Positions 45,901-54,045 of a DNA stretch of 64,000 nucleotides are shown here, in pieces. The stretch is from Nocardia stercoris (GTDB lineage: Bacteria; Actinomycetota; Actinomycetes; Mycobacteriales; Mycobacteriaceae): positions 496,001-560,000 of the forward strand of contig NZ_RFFH01000004.1 of the NCBI RefSeq assembly GCF_003696265.1. Reading direction: 5' to 3'. A model generated the notes under the pieces. It was not told the origin of the DNA, did no database searches, and was given only the letters and a program-made list of their open reading frames with translations. The number at the start of each line of letters is the position of its first letter. Positions within the stretch are counted from its first letter, which is position 1. The position numbers and the translations under genes are program-made.

Positions 45901-46831
45901 CTGGATGCGGATCGGTGAATCCAAGGTCGGTAAGCGAGCCTTCCTCGGTAACTCGGGCATGACCGCGCCGGGCCGCCGGGTCCCGAAGAACGGGCTGGTC
46001 GCGGTGCTGTCGGCGGCGCCGTCGAAGGCGAAGGCGGGTTCGTCGTGGCTGGGCAGCCCGCCGGTGCGGTTGCGGCGGGCCGCGGGCGGCGGCGACCTCG
46101 AGCGCACCTTCCGCCCGCCGCTGCGGCTGCGAATCGCGCGGGCCGTCGTCGAGACCTGCCGGCTGGTCCCGGTGCTGGTGACCTTCGCGATCGGGCTCGG
46201 GGTGCTGTTCGCACTGGCCTGGCTCGCGCGCACACTGGGCCACCTGCCGGCGGCGCTGCTCAGCGGCGTGGTGCTGATGGCCGCCGGGGCGGTCGCGGGC
46301 GCGAGTTCGGTTGTGGCGAAATGGATTCTGGTCGGCCGGATCCGGGCCGGGGACCATCCGTTGTGGAGTTCGTTCGTGTGGCGGAACGAGGTCGCCGACA
46401 CGTTCGTCGAGCATGTGGCCGCGCCCTGGTTCGCGCGTGCGGCCACCGGGACGCCTGTCCTGAACGTCTGGTTGCGGGGACTCGGCGCCACCATCGGCCG
46501 CGGGGTATGGTGCGAGTCCTATTGGCTTCCGGAGGCGGACCTGGTGACTCTCGGCGACGGCGCGACCGTGGAGCGTGGCTGCGTGGTGCAGACCCATCTG
46601 TTCCACGATCGGATCATGGCCATCGACACGGTGGTGCTGGAAGCGGGTGCCACGCTCGGACCGCACTGTGTCGCACTGCCGGCCGCGGTGGTCGGGGCCG
46701 GCGCCACCATCGGTCCCGCCTCGCTGGTGATGCGCGGCGACCGGGTTCCGGGCTCCACGCGATGGTGGGGCAATCCGATCGCGCCCTGGCCGGGCCACGC
46801 GGGATCGGGGCAGCCCGGATCGGGGACGTGA
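42917..46831 (+). CDS. Pls/PosA-type membrane NRPS, predicted cationic isopeptide synthetase
   Basis: The 1304-residue protein has an adenylation domain (1 to about 500), a carrier domain (about 515-585, phosphopantetheine Ser544 in DLGGTSLAAAQ) and a C-terminal membrane region with about six helices and three left-handed beta-helix (hexapeptide) modules. This is the layout of epsilon-poly-lysine synthetase Pls (about 1,320 residues). A-domain motifs: TSGSTGTPKG, NTYGPTE, YRSGDL, GRADDQIKIGGRRIELGEID, TSGKVDRDALPW. Aligned without gaps to GrsA as I know it, the pocket reads D211 A212 E215 S254 I275 G277 T302 V310 V311 K491, close to published lysine pockets. It overlaps the M1 peptidase gene by one base. 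Product inferred; the fold class is secure. Confidence 0.93.
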   Translation: MSPQAQAGDTVLDAPMWRAEFAPSARTLPDILAATTAAHPDAPAVDDGEIVLSYAELRDEIDAGVRALAAAGVRPGDRVGVRMPSGSCALYVTILAVLHAGAAYVPVDADDPDERARLVFGEARVTAVVTAAGIEPVERAEPAAPDEPRLPTPADDAWIIFTSGSTGTPKGVAVTHRNAAAFVDAESRLFLADDPIRPGDRVLAGLSVAFDASCEEMWLAWRHGACLVPAPRALVRTGADLGPWLIRREITVVSTVPTLAATWPVEALEAVRLLIFGGEAVPPELAERLAGDRQVGREVWNTYGPTEATVVACAALLDGSFPVRIGLPLDGWDLVVVDPAGNPVGEGESGELVIGGVGLARYLDPAKDAEKYAPLESVGWERAYRSGDLVRNDAAGLVFLGRADDQIKIGGRRIELGEIDTALQHLPGVTGAAAAIRTTKAGNKILVGYLTGPEPGSDLSAARARLAEQLPKPLVPRLVAVERLPTRTSGKVDRDALPWPLPKAVDADPGLSPTAQWVAGLWDSILGAEVTDPGADFFDLGGTSLAAAQLVAALRERYPRIAVADLYDQPRLGALADFLDLSTPAAAVTERAVRPVARRAQLVQILATVPLTTMTGLQWFTWLAVVGNIAARSGRLPWLPHLSWWWVLVAFVLFISPPGRMALCVIGSRLLLGGVRPGTYPRGGAVHLRLWAAVRLSEASGAENLSGAPWMVPFARALGARIGRGVDLHTLPPVTGMLELGDGCSVEPEVDLSGYWIDGDRVHLGPIEIGPGAVVGARSILLPGTKIGRNAEIAPGSAVAGKVKAEQEWAGSPAVKVGKARHRWPDQSPPRARHWIAIFGISSMLLAAVPVLGLAAGGACVAWWIRDTATLGAGLGRAFVILPVASLVSLGVYAAVTIVAVRALSIGLTTGHHPVRSRVGWQAWATERLLDSARTFLFPMYAGLLTPIWLRLLGAKVGKQVEASTVLMLPKFTTVADGAFLADNTMIAGYELGGGWMRIGESKVGKRAFLGNSGMTAPGRRVPKNGLVAVLSAAPSKAKAGSSWLGSPPVRLRRAAGGGDLERTFRPPLRLRIARAVVETCRLVPVLVTFAIGLGVLFALAWLARTLGHLPAALLSGVVLMAAGAVAGASSVVAKWILVGRIRAGDHPLWSSFVWRNEVADTFVEHVAAPWFARAATGTPVLNVWLRGLGATIGRGVWCESYWLPEADLVTLGDGATVERGCVVQTHLFHDRIMAIDTVVLEAGATLGPHCVALPAAVVGAGATIGPASLVMRGDRVPGSTRWWGNPIAPWPGHAGSGQPGSGT

Positions 46832-48186
46832 TGCCGGGCAAGTTCTACGAGGACCCGATCGACGACTACCTGCCGCAGAACGGGAACCGGGGTTACCGGG
46901 TGTCGCGGTACGAGCTGGAGCTCGAGTACAAGGTGTCGAGCAACCGGCTCGCCGGGCGCGCCGAGATCGTCGCGGTCACGACGGGGACCCGGGATCGGTT
47001 CGCGCTGGACCTGTCTCAGGCGCTGACGGTGTCGAAGGTGTTCGTCAACGGCGCCAAGGCGGCCAAGTACACCCATCAGCGGGGCAAGCTGACGATCACG
47101 CCGCGGGACAAGGTGCCGGCGGGCGGGGTGTTGCGAATGGTGGTGCAGTACAACGGAACTCCGACGCCCACCCGGGGAGTGTGGGGTGAGGTCGGCTGGG
47201 AGGAGCTCGCCGAGGGCGCGCTGGTGGCCAGCCAGCCCAACGGCGCCGCCTCCTGGTTCCCCTGCGACGACCACCCGAGTTCCAAAGCCAGCTACCGCAT
47301 TTCGATCACCACCGACAGCCCGTACTACGCGCTGGCCAACGGCACCCTGATGCGCAAGCAGGTGAAGGCCGCGCAGACCACCTGGGTGTACGAGATGCCG
47401 GAGCCGATGGCGAGCTACCTGGCCACCGTCCAGATCGGCCACTACGGCAAGCACCGCATCGAGGCGCCCCGCGCGACGCTGCCCATGCAAGCCGTTCTGC
47501 CGCAACGACTCCGGGCCGCCTTCGACCACGACTTCGCCCGGCAGCCGCAGATGCTGGCGGTGTTCACCGAGGCGTTCGGCCCGTACCCCTTCGAGGGGTA
47601 CACCGTCGTGGTCACCGACGACGAACTCGAGATTCCGATCGAGGCCCAAGGCATCTCGGTCTTCGGTGCCAACCACTGCGACGGCAAGCGCGGCCACGAA
47701 CGCCTGATCGCGCACGAGCTGGCGCACCAGTGGTTCGGCAACAGCGTCACCATCGCGAAGTGGCGCGACATCTGGCTGCACGAGGGCTTCGCCTGCTACG
47801 CCGAATGGATCTGGTCGGAAGCCTCCGGCGGCCCCAGCGCCGACCACCTGGCCCGCACCGCCCACCGCATGCTGTCGGTGCTGCCCCAGGACATCGTCAT
47901 CGGCGACCCGGGGCCGGAGAAGATGTTCGACGACCGCGTCTACAAGCGCGGCGCCCTCACCCTGCACACCCTGCGCCTGCGCCTCGGCGATCCGTCCTTC
48001 TTCGACCTGCTGCGCGCCTGGACCACCCGGTTCCGCCACGCGTCGGTGACGACGGACGAATTCACCGATCTGGCCGGGCATTACAGCGAGGCGCCGCTGC
48101 GGGACCTGTGGGCGGACTGGTTGTACGGCATGCCGCTGCCGGCGCTGCCCGCGGCGGGAGTCGTTGCCGCAAAGGGTGATTCGTAG
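46831..48186 (+). CDS. M1-family metallopeptidase, coupled to the NRPS
   Basis: The 451-residue protein has the M1 zinc site HELAHQWFGN at about residue 291 with the third ligand Glu in WLHEGF 18 residues on. The substrate exopeptidase motif, GxMEN in other M1 enzymes, is replaced by EIPIEAQG here, as in several actinobacterial relatives. There is no signal peptide. The ATG shares a base with the NRPS stop (TGATG), so the two are almost certainly co-translated. M1 aminopeptidases have been linked to epsilon-poly-lysine breakdown in producers, as I recall; here it could trim or recycle the NRPS product. General aminopeptidase function is the alternative. Confidence 0.9.
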   Translation: MPGKFYEDPIDDYLPQNGNRGYRVSRYELELEYKVSSNRLAGRAEIVAVTTGTRDRFALDLSQALTVSKVFVNGAKAAKYTHQRGKLTITPRDKVPAGGVLRMVVQYNGTPTPTRGVWGEVGWEELAEGALVASQPNGAASWFPCDDHPSSKASYRISITTDSPYYALANGTLMRKQVKAAQTTWVYEMPEPMASYLATVQIGHYGKHRIEAPRATLPMQAVLPQRLRAAFDHDFARQPQMLAVFTEAFGPYPFEGYTVVVTDDELEIPIEAQGISVFGANHCDGKRGHERLIAHELAHQWFGNSVTIAKWRDIWLHEGFACYAEWIWSEASGGPSADHLARTAHRMLSVLPQDIVIGDPGPEKMFDDRVYKRGALTLHTLRLRLGDPSFFDLLRAWTTRFRHASVTTDEFTDLAGHYSEAPLRDLWADWLYGMPLPALPAAGVVAAKGDS

Positions 48187-48194
48187 CGACCGGA

Positions 48195-49418
48195 TCACTC
48201 GGCTCGGTCGGCCAGCAACTGCATCGCCTGCGGTGCGAGCTCCGGTCCGAACAATTCGGTTTTGACCTGCAATACGGTGGCGCCGACGCGGCGCAGTTCC
48301 CAGGAGTCCGCCGGCGCCGAGCCCGGATCGTATACGGGTCCGTGCCACTCGAGTCGTGCTGGAGCGTCGGTCGCCACCGTGACGCTCTTCCCGGTTGCGG
48401 CGCATTGCTTTACGGCCGCCGCGAGCCGGTCGTAGGCCGCCTGCGCGGACTGCTCGTCCCCGTACACCGCGACCACCTGGTGAAACGCGCTGTGCGGGCT
48501 GGCGAAGAACCCGCCGGCCCGGAAGGCCTGCCAGCCGGTGCCGTAGGTCGCCTTCTGGCTCAGTGCGGCGCCGCGGCTGCAGTCGGCTCCCGCGCCGTCC
48601 TGCGGCGCGGCGGTGAAGATCATCTGCGGGTCGATCCGGTGTCCGGTCAGGTCCGATACGTCTGAGCCGGTCAGGACAATGGCGTCGGCCTTCGCCGCGA
48701 CCGCGCGCGGCGGTGCGGACCCGACCTTGCCGACCAGCCGTCGCGCCATTTCCGCGACGTACTTCTCGTCGCGGTCCGGCAGCGCCGCCCGCGCCTCGAC
48801 CACCGTGCTGCCGACCCGGCGCACCTCCGCGACACAGCCGTTGTTCGCCCGGCCGTACCGATCACGCGGTGGGGCGGCGAAATCGGAGCATTGCCAACGG
48901 AATTGATCGGCGGCAGGCACGGTGACCGTCGCCGCGGCGCAGCCGCGCACCGCGGCCTCGATGCGGTCGACCACCGCGGCCGCCGCATCCTGGTCGGGAT
49001 ACACCGCCGCCACTTGCGTGGCCGCGGTGTCCGCGCCCTTCACGCTCGGACCGACCACCAGCAGCCGCTTCCGATACGACGCCGCACCGGTGCCGTACAG
49101 CCAACTGTCGTGATCGCGTCCCGCCCCTGTCGCGAACCCGCACGGACGCTGCGGAACGAACTGCGGGTCGCCCCGCCCGGTGTCGGCGAACGCGTCGTCG
49201 GGATCGGGCGCATACGTCACCTGGACGGAGGTGTTCCAGGTCAGCCCGGTGATCTGATCCAGCTCAGCGGGCGAGAGTCCGGTCCCGATATCCAGTTGCG
49301 CGTCCGTCGGATCACCCGGCGGCGGGACGGGCGACCCGACCGTGTCGCGCCCGCACCCCGCCGAACACAGTGCCACGATCGCCAAAATTGTTGCCGCACA
49401 CCGCCGATAGCTGTTCAC
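48195..49418 (-). CDS. Lipoprotein with two sensor (PknH_C-like) domains
   Basis: From the GTG at 49418, with GGGGAG upstream, the product is 407 residues; the frame is open to 49445. The N-terminus has Arg residues, a hydrophobic stretch and a lipobox-like SAGC with Cys at about residue 21. Two similar domains follow (about 40-215 and 215-407). Each has paired Cys, AVYPDQDAAAAVVDRI or AVYGDEQSAQAAYDRL, and a Trp-rich end (RWQCSDF, LEWHGPVY). Domains of this type occur outside the membrane in actinobacterial PknH kinases and lipoproteins. It converges on the M1 peptidase gene. Ligand unknown. Confidence 0.78.
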   Translation of the reverse strand: MNSYRRCAATILAIVALCSAGCGRDTVGSPVPPPGDPTDAQLDIGTGLSPAELDQITGLTWNTSVQVTYAPDPDDAFADTGRGDPQFVPQRPCGFATGAGRDHDSWLYGTGAASYRKRLLVVGPSVKGADTAATQVAAVYPDQDAAAAVVDRIEAAVRGCAAATVTVPAADQFRWQCSDFAAPPRDRYGRANNGCVAEVRRVGSTVVEARAALPDRDEKYVAEMARRLVGKVGSAPPRAVAAKADAIVLTGSDVSDLTGHRIDPQMIFTAAPQDGAGADCSRGAALSQKATYGTGWQAFRAGGFFASPHSAFHQVVAVYGDEQSAQAAYDRLAAAVKQCAATGKSVTVATDAPARLEWHGPVYDPGSAPADSWELRRVGATVLQVKTELFGPELAPQAMQLLADRAE

Positions 49419-49694
49419 GCGCGCCCTCCCCGTCGTTGCGGACACGGTACGGGCGCCCGCGTTGCCGTTCGCTCAACGAACACTTGGACCCGGTGCGCGC
49501 CACGCTCGCCACCGGGGGCGTAGTCCACGGGTAGGTTCCGGGGGCGCGGGTGAACACGACTCGAAGGCGTTTCGCCGTACCGGCCGACCAGCTGGGCCTT
49601 CGACGGCGGCATCGGTCCGACGACGGGGGCCCGGACGGTCCTGTGGCAGACTCGGGAGCAGTCGTTCCGCAGGTTCGCCGACCGAGGAGGTTCG

Positions 49695-50714
49695 ATGGTG
49701 CAGTCCACTCGTATCGTGCTGGCGTCGCGGCCGGTGGGGATGCCGGAGCCGGTGAACTTCCGGACCGAGACCGTCGAGTTGAAGGATCCGGTACCCGGCC
49801 AGGTGCTGCTGGAGACCCTGTACCTCTCGCTGGACCCGTACATGCGCGGGCGGATGAGCGACGCGAAATCATATGCGGCGCCGGTGCCGGTCGGCGGGGT
49901 GATGGTCGGCGCCACCGTCGGCCGGGTGCTCGAATCCGCCGATCCGGCGCTGTCGGCCGGGGATATCGTGCTCGGCTACGGCGGCTGGCAGACCCATTCG
50001 GTGGAATCGGTGTCCTACCTGCGGCGGCTCGATCCGTCCGTGGTGCCCGTCACCACCGCGCTCGGCGTGCTGGGCATGCCGGGCTTCACCGCGTACGCGG
50101 GCATGCGCAATATCGGCAGGCCGCGGCCGGGGGAGACCGTCGTAGTGGCCGCGGCGACCGGGCCGGTGGGCTCGATGGTCGGGCAGCTGGCGAAACTGTC
50201 CGGCGCCCGCGCGGTCGGGATCGCCGGTGGCCCGCGCAAGGTGGCCCTGCTGACCGACACCTTCGGCTTCGACGCCGGAATCGACCACCGCGCACCCGAT
50301 TTCGCCGAACAGCTCGCGGCGGCCACCCCCGACGGGATCGATGTCTACTTCGAGAACGTCGGCGGCGCGGTATTCGACGCGGTGCTACCGCGATTGAACT
50401 CGTTCGCCCGAATTCCGGTGTGCGGCTTGATCGCCGGCTACAACCAGACCGAACTGCCGCCCGGCCCGGACCGGCTCGGCCTGCTGATGGGCATGATCCT
50501 CAAGCAGAGCCTGACCGTGCGCGGGTTCATCCAGGGCGAGTTCGCGCCGACCCAGACCGGCGAGTTCCTCACCGAGATCCAGCCCATGGTCGCCGACGGC
50601 CGCATCACCTATCTGGAGGACATCGTCGATGGCCTCGACCAGGCGGTCCCCGCCTTCCAGGGGTTGCTGACCGGCCGCAACCTCGGCAAGCTGATCGTCC
50701 GAGTCGCCGGCTGA
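49695..50714 (+). CDS. NADP-dependent oxidoreductase, zinc-free MDR family
   Basis: The 339-residue protein belongs to the leukotriene B4 12-hydroxydehydrogenase/prostaglandin reductase-like MDR group. LSLDPYMRGRM, GVLGMPGFTAYAGM, VVVAAATGPVGSMVGQLAKL and DVYFENVGG are its motifs. No zinc ligands are present. These enzymes reduce alpha,beta-unsaturated carbonyls or quinones with NADPH. GAGGAGG is placed well before the ATG. It is a single gene. Confidence 0.92.
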   Translation: MVQSTRIVLASRPVGMPEPVNFRTETVELKDPVPGQVLLETLYLSLDPYMRGRMSDAKSYAAPVPVGGVMVGATVGRVLESADPALSAGDIVLGYGGWQTHSVESVSYLRRLDPSVVPVTTALGVLGMPGFTAYAGMRNIGRPRPGETVVVAAATGPVGSMVGQLAKLSGARAVGIAGGPRKVALLTDTFGFDAGIDHRAPDFAEQLAAATPDGIDVYFENVGGAVFDAVLPRLNSFARIPVCGLIAGYNQTELPPGPDRLGLLMGMILKQSLTVRGFIQGEFAPTQTGEFLTEIQPMVADGRITYLEDIVDGLDQAVPAFQGLLTGRNLGKLIVRVAG

Positions 50715-50808
50715 ATTCCGGCGGCCGGACACCCGGGCGCGGTAAACCGTGCGGTAAACCACGTGCTCAACGTGTCTGACCGGTGCCGGATCGGGGGCGC
50801 GACCCGTA

Positions 50809-50814
50809 TAGGAT
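50809..50814 (+). promoter_or_regulatory. Candidate -10 box (TAGGAT) of the ybeY operon
   Basis: TAGGAT ends six bases before the GTG at 50821, predicting a leaderless mRNA. Confidence 0.45.
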
Positions 50815-50820
50815 TAGGCA

Positions 50821-51378
50821 GTGAGTATCGAGATCGCCAACGAGTCGGGTATCGACGTATCCGAGGAAGAGCTGGTCAGCGTCGCGCGCTTCGCCATCGG
50901 CAAGATGGACGTGCACCCCGCTGCCGAGCTGTCGATGGTGCTGGTGGATCTCGACACCATGGCCGATCTGCACATGCGGTGGATGGACCTACCCGGCCCC
51001 ACCGACGTCATGTCCTTCCCGATGGACGAGCTGGAGCCCGGCGGTCGCCCCGACGGCGCCGAACCGGGCCCGTCCATGCTCGGTGACATCGTGCTCTGCC
51101 CCGAGTTCGCCGCCGGTCAGGCGGAGAAGGCGGGCCATCCCCTGGCCTACGAGCTGGCGTTGCTGACGGTGCACGGTGTGCTGCACCTGCTCGGCTACGA
51201 CCACGCCGAGCCGGAGGAGGAGAAGGAGATGTTCGCGCTGCAGAACCAGCTCCTCGCGGCCTGGTACGAGAGCCAGCTCGAGGCCGAGCGCCGCGCCGCC
51301 GCCGCCGAACGGGACCGCAGCCTGCTGGGCAAGACCGGTTTCGACCCTTCCGCAGGTGACCCGCTGGGCCTGGCGTGA
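50821..51378 (+). CDS. ybeY: Endoribonuclease YbeY
   Basis: The 185-residue protein has the zinc motif [11 protein letters not shown] (HxxxHxxxxxH). [10 protein letters not shown] and [11 protein letters not shown] are also conserved. YbeY matures the 3' end of 16S rRNA and takes part in ribosome quality control. A charged tail of about 35 residues ([16 protein letters not shown]) extends beyond the core. The stop overlaps the next start (GTGA). It opens the ybeY-corC-deaminase-era operon. Confidence 0.96.
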   Translation: MSIEIANESGIDVSEEELVSVARFAIGKMDVHPAAELSMVLVDLDTMADLHMRWMDLPGPTDVMSFPMDELEPGGRPDGAEPGPSMLGDIVLCPEFAAGQAEKAGHPLAYELALLTVHGVLHLLGYDHAEPEEEKEMFALQNQLLAAWYESQLEAERRAAAAERDRSLLGKTGFDPSAGDPLGLA

Positions 51379-52709
51379 GTTCTCCGGTCCTGTTCGTCCT
51401 GGCGTGCGCGCTGGTTCCGATCGGCGGGATGCTGGCCGCCACCGATGCCGCCCTGATGACGATTTCGCCTGCGCGCGTGGAGGATCTGGTGCGGGCCGAC
51501 CGGGCCGGTGCCCGCCGGCTGCTGCGGGTGACGGCCGACCGGCCCACCTACATCAATCTGGTCGTGCTGCTGCGGCTGGTCTGCGAGATCTCGGCCACGG
51601 TGCTGCTGGCGGCGGCGCTGAACGGGCCGCTCGGCTCGGGCTGGGCGCTGGCGGTGACCGCGGTCGCCATGGTGCTGATCGACTATCTGGTCATCGGTGT
51701 CGGGCCGCGCACGCTGGGCCGCCAGCACGCGTATTCGATCGCCCTGCTGGCGGCGTTGCCGCTGCAGGTGATCGGCACGCTGCTCAGCCCGCTGAGCCGG
51801 CTGCTGATCCTGATCGGTAATGCCATCACGCCCGGTAAGGGATTTCGCAACGGCCCCTTCGCTTCCGAGATCGAGTTGCGCGAAATCGTCGACATGGCAC
51901 AGAAATCCGGTGTGGTCGACTCCGAGGAGCGCCGGATGATCCAGTCGGTCTTCGAACTCGGCGACACTCCCGCCCGCGCGGTGATGGTGCCGCGGACCGA
52001 GATGGTGTGGATCGAGGACGACAAGACCGCGAATCAGGCCATGTCGCTTGCGGTTCGGTCCGGGCATTCGCGAATTCCGGTGATCGGGGAGAACGTCGAC
52101 GACATCCTGGGCGTCGTCTACCTGAAAGACCTTGTGCCCTACGCGGATCGGGGTAAGAAGGTGCAGGTGCGCGAGGTGATGCGCCCGGCGGTGTTCGTGC
52201 CCGACTCCAAACCACTGGATCACCTGCTGGACGAGATGCAGCGGCACCGCAACCACATGGCGTTGCTGGTCGACGAATACGGCGGCATCGCCGGCCTGGT
52301 CACCATCGAGGACGTCCTCGAGGAGATCGTCGGCGAGATCGCCGACGAATACGACACCGACGAGACCGCACCGGTCGAGGATCTGGGGAACGGCAAGTTC
52401 CGGGTCTCCGCGCGGCTCGAGGTGGAGGATCTCGGGGAGCTGTTCGGGCTCGACATCGAGGACGAGGACGTCGACACCGTCGGCGGCCTGCTGGCCCACG
52501 CCCTGGGCCGGGTGCCGCTGCCGGGGTCGAAGGCGGTCGTGCACGGCCTGCAACTGCGGGGCGAGGGCGGGGCCGATGCGCGCGGCCGGGTCCGGGTGCA
52601 CACGGTGGTGGTGCGGCGAGCCAAGGACGCGGGCGACAAGACGGAGAACTACACCGGACAGGAACTCGACCCAGAGCTCCTGGAGGACGAGGGAGACAAC
52701 GATGACTGA
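51375..52709 (+). CDS. CNNM/CorC-family membrane protein with CBS domains
   Basis: The 444-residue protein has an N-terminal CNNM domain with three to four helices ([20 protein letters not shown] and [19 protein letters not shown]). Two CBS domains follow (about 205-330, [14 protein letters not shown] and [17 protein letters not shown]), then a CorC_HlyC domain (about 345-430). Members are linked to magnesium and cobalt efflux and older annotations call them hemolysins. Gene order (ybeY, this gene, deaminase-like, era) matches Rv2367c-Rv2364c. Confidence 0.93.
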   Translation: MSSPVLFVLACALVPIGGMLAATDAALMTISPARVEDLVRADRAGARRLLRVTADRPTYINLVVLLRLVCEISATVLLAAALNGPLGSGWALAVTAVAMVLIDYLVIGVGPRTLGRQHAYSIALLAALPLQVIGTLLSPLSRLLILIGNAITPGKGFRNGPFASEIELREIVDMAQKSGVVDSEERRMIQSVFELGDTPARAVMVPRTEMVWIEDDKTANQAMSLAVRSGHSRIPVIGENVDDILGVVYLKDLVPYADRGKKVQVREVMRPAVFVPDSKPLDHLLDEMQRHRNHMALLVDEYGGIAGLVTIEDVLEEIVGEIADEYDTDETAPVEDLGNGKFRVSARLEVEDLGELFGLDIEDEDVDTVGGLLAHALGRVPLPGSKAVVHGLQLRGEGGADARGRVRVHTVVVRRAKDAGDKTENYTGQELDPELLEDEGDNDD

Positions 52710-53046
52710 ACTGGACGCCGAGGACACCAAGCTGGTCGTGCTGGCCCGGGGCGCGATGGGCCGCACCGGTGGCACCAGCGGTGCCGCCGTCCGCGACACC
52801 GACGGCCGCACCTACGCCGCCGGCCCGGTCGATCTGCCCTCGCTGCAGCTGACCGCCCTGCAGGCCGCCGTCGCGGCCGCGATCTCCAGTGGCGCAGAGG
52901 GATTCGAGGCGGCCGTGGTGGTCGAGGGCTCCTTCCGCGACGCCGGCGTGAGCGCCGTGCGCGAGGTGAGCGCGGGCGCCAAGCTGGTGTTCGCCGACCG
53001 CAGCGGCAACGTGTTCGACGCCGTTCGCAGCGAGGCCGCTCGATGA
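52702..53046 (+). CDS. Cytidine-deaminase-like protein without zinc ligands
   Basis: The 114-residue protein shows the first part of a cytidine-deaminase fold ([19 protein letters not shown], then the helix [17 protein letters not shown]). Where active enzymes have the Cys/His-Ala-Glu zinc and catalytic site, this protein has T-A-L, and the PCxxC motif is missing. It is thus likely to be inactive as a deaminase. It overlaps the previous gene by eight bases and era by four. The Rv2365c gene in M. tuberculosis takes the same place and has similar size. The role is unknown but the linkage to era is conserved. Confidence 0.8.
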   Translation: MTELDAEDTKLVVLARGAMGRTGGTSGAAVRDTDGRTYAAGPVDLPSLQLTALQAAVAAAISSGAEGFEAAVVVEGSFRDAGVSAVREVSAGAKLVFADRSGNVFDAVRSEAAR

Positions 53047-53942
53047 CCGAATTCCGTTCGGGATTCGTCTGTTTCGTCGGCCGGCCGAACACCGGCAAGT
53101 CGACGCTCACCAATGCCATGGTGGGCCAGAAGATCGCGATCACGTCCTCGCGGCCGCAGACCACCCGCCACACCATCCGCGGCATCGTGCACCGGGAGCA
53201 CTGCCAGCTGATCCTGGTCGACACCCCCGGTCTGCACCGGCCGCGCACCCTGCTGGGGCAGCGCCTCAACGATCTGGTGCGCGACACCTACTCCGAGGTC
53301 GACGTCATCGCGATCTGCATTCCGGCCGACGAGAAGATCGGTCCCGGTGACCGCTGGATCGTCGAGCAGATCCGGCAGATGGCGCCCAAGACGACCCTGA
53401 TCGGCGTGGTCACCAAGATCGACAAGGTCGGCCGGGACGCCATCGCCCACCAGTTGATGGCGGTCTCCACGCTGCTCGGTCCCGAGGCCGAGGTGGTTCC
53501 GGTCTCGGCGGTCGCCGGTGAGCAGGTGGAAGTGCTGGTCGACGTGATCGCGTCGAAGATGCCCGAGGGCCCGGCCTTCTACCCCGACGGAGAGCTGACC
53601 GACGAGCCCGAGGAGACGCTCATGGCCGAGCTGATCCGTGAGGCCGCGCTCGAGGGCGTTCGCGACGAGCTGCCGCACTCGCTGGCGGTGGTGATCGAGG
53701 AGGTGCTCGAACGCGAGGAGAACGAGGACATGCTCGATGTCCACGCCATCCTCTACGTCGAGCGTCCGAGCCAGAAGGCCATCGTCATCGGTAAGAGCGG
53801 TGGGCGGCTGAAAGAGGTCGGCACCAATGCTCGGCACCAGATCGAGCGCATCCTGGGCAACCGGATCTACCTGCACCTGCACGTGAAGGTCGCCAAGGAT
53901 TGGCAGCGCGACCCGAAGCAGCTGCGCAAGCTCGGGTTCTGA
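53043..53942 (+). CDS. era: GTPase Era
   Basis: The 299-residue protein has G1 GRPNTGKST, G3 DTPGL, a G4 motif reading TKID and a C-terminal KH domain with the GKSGGRLKEVG loop. Era binds the 3' end of 16S rRNA during assembly of the 30S subunit. The ATG overlaps the stop of the deaminase-like gene. It is the last gene of the ybeY operon. Confidence 0.97.
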   Translation: MTEFRSGFVCFVGRPNTGKSTLTNAMVGQKIAITSSRPQTTRHTIRGIVHREHCQLILVDTPGLHRPRTLLGQRLNDLVRDTYSEVDVIAICIPADEKIGPGDRWIVEQIRQMAPKTTLIGVVTKIDKVGRDAIAHQLMAVSTLLGPEAEVVPVSAVAGEQVEVLVDVIASKMPEGPAFYPDGELTDEPEETLMAELIREAALEGVRDELPHSLAVVIEEVLEREENEDMLDVHAILYVERPSQKAIVIGKSGGRLKEVGTNARHQIERILGNRIYLHLHVKVAKDWQRDPKQLRKLGF

Positions 53943-53990
53943 CGTCGCGGAATCGCCTGCTCGACGCGGGTGGTTCCACGTCTCCCATAG

Positions 53991-54011
53991 ACATACATTC
54001 GGTATGTATGT
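53991..54011. promoter_or_regulatory. 21-base palindrome, likely operator of the downstream TetR
   Basis: Arms ACATACAT (53991-53998) and ATGTATGT (54004-54011) are perfect complements around TCGGT. The site is 34 bases before the hydrolase start in a TetR-encoding two-gene operon. Autorepression is inferred. Confidence 0.75.
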
Positions 54012-54045
54012 AAAACTGGGATGACCGCGCCACTCAGGAGGAACC

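Noticed and set aside
44183..46798. 871-codon open frame antisense to the NRPS gene
   Set aside because: It is a GC-driven shadow. It has low-complexity Arg/Gln/Pro content and no start signal or family.
46045..46830. Upstream extension of the M1 peptidase frame into the NRPS gene
   Set aside because: That part is a Gly/Arg-rich shadow of the NRPS. The ATG at the TGATG overlap gives a normal M1 protein.
53043..53942. Unusual G4 motif TKID in Era as a sign of lost function
   Set aside because: T/NKxD variation is common in GTPases and all other Era motifs are normal.
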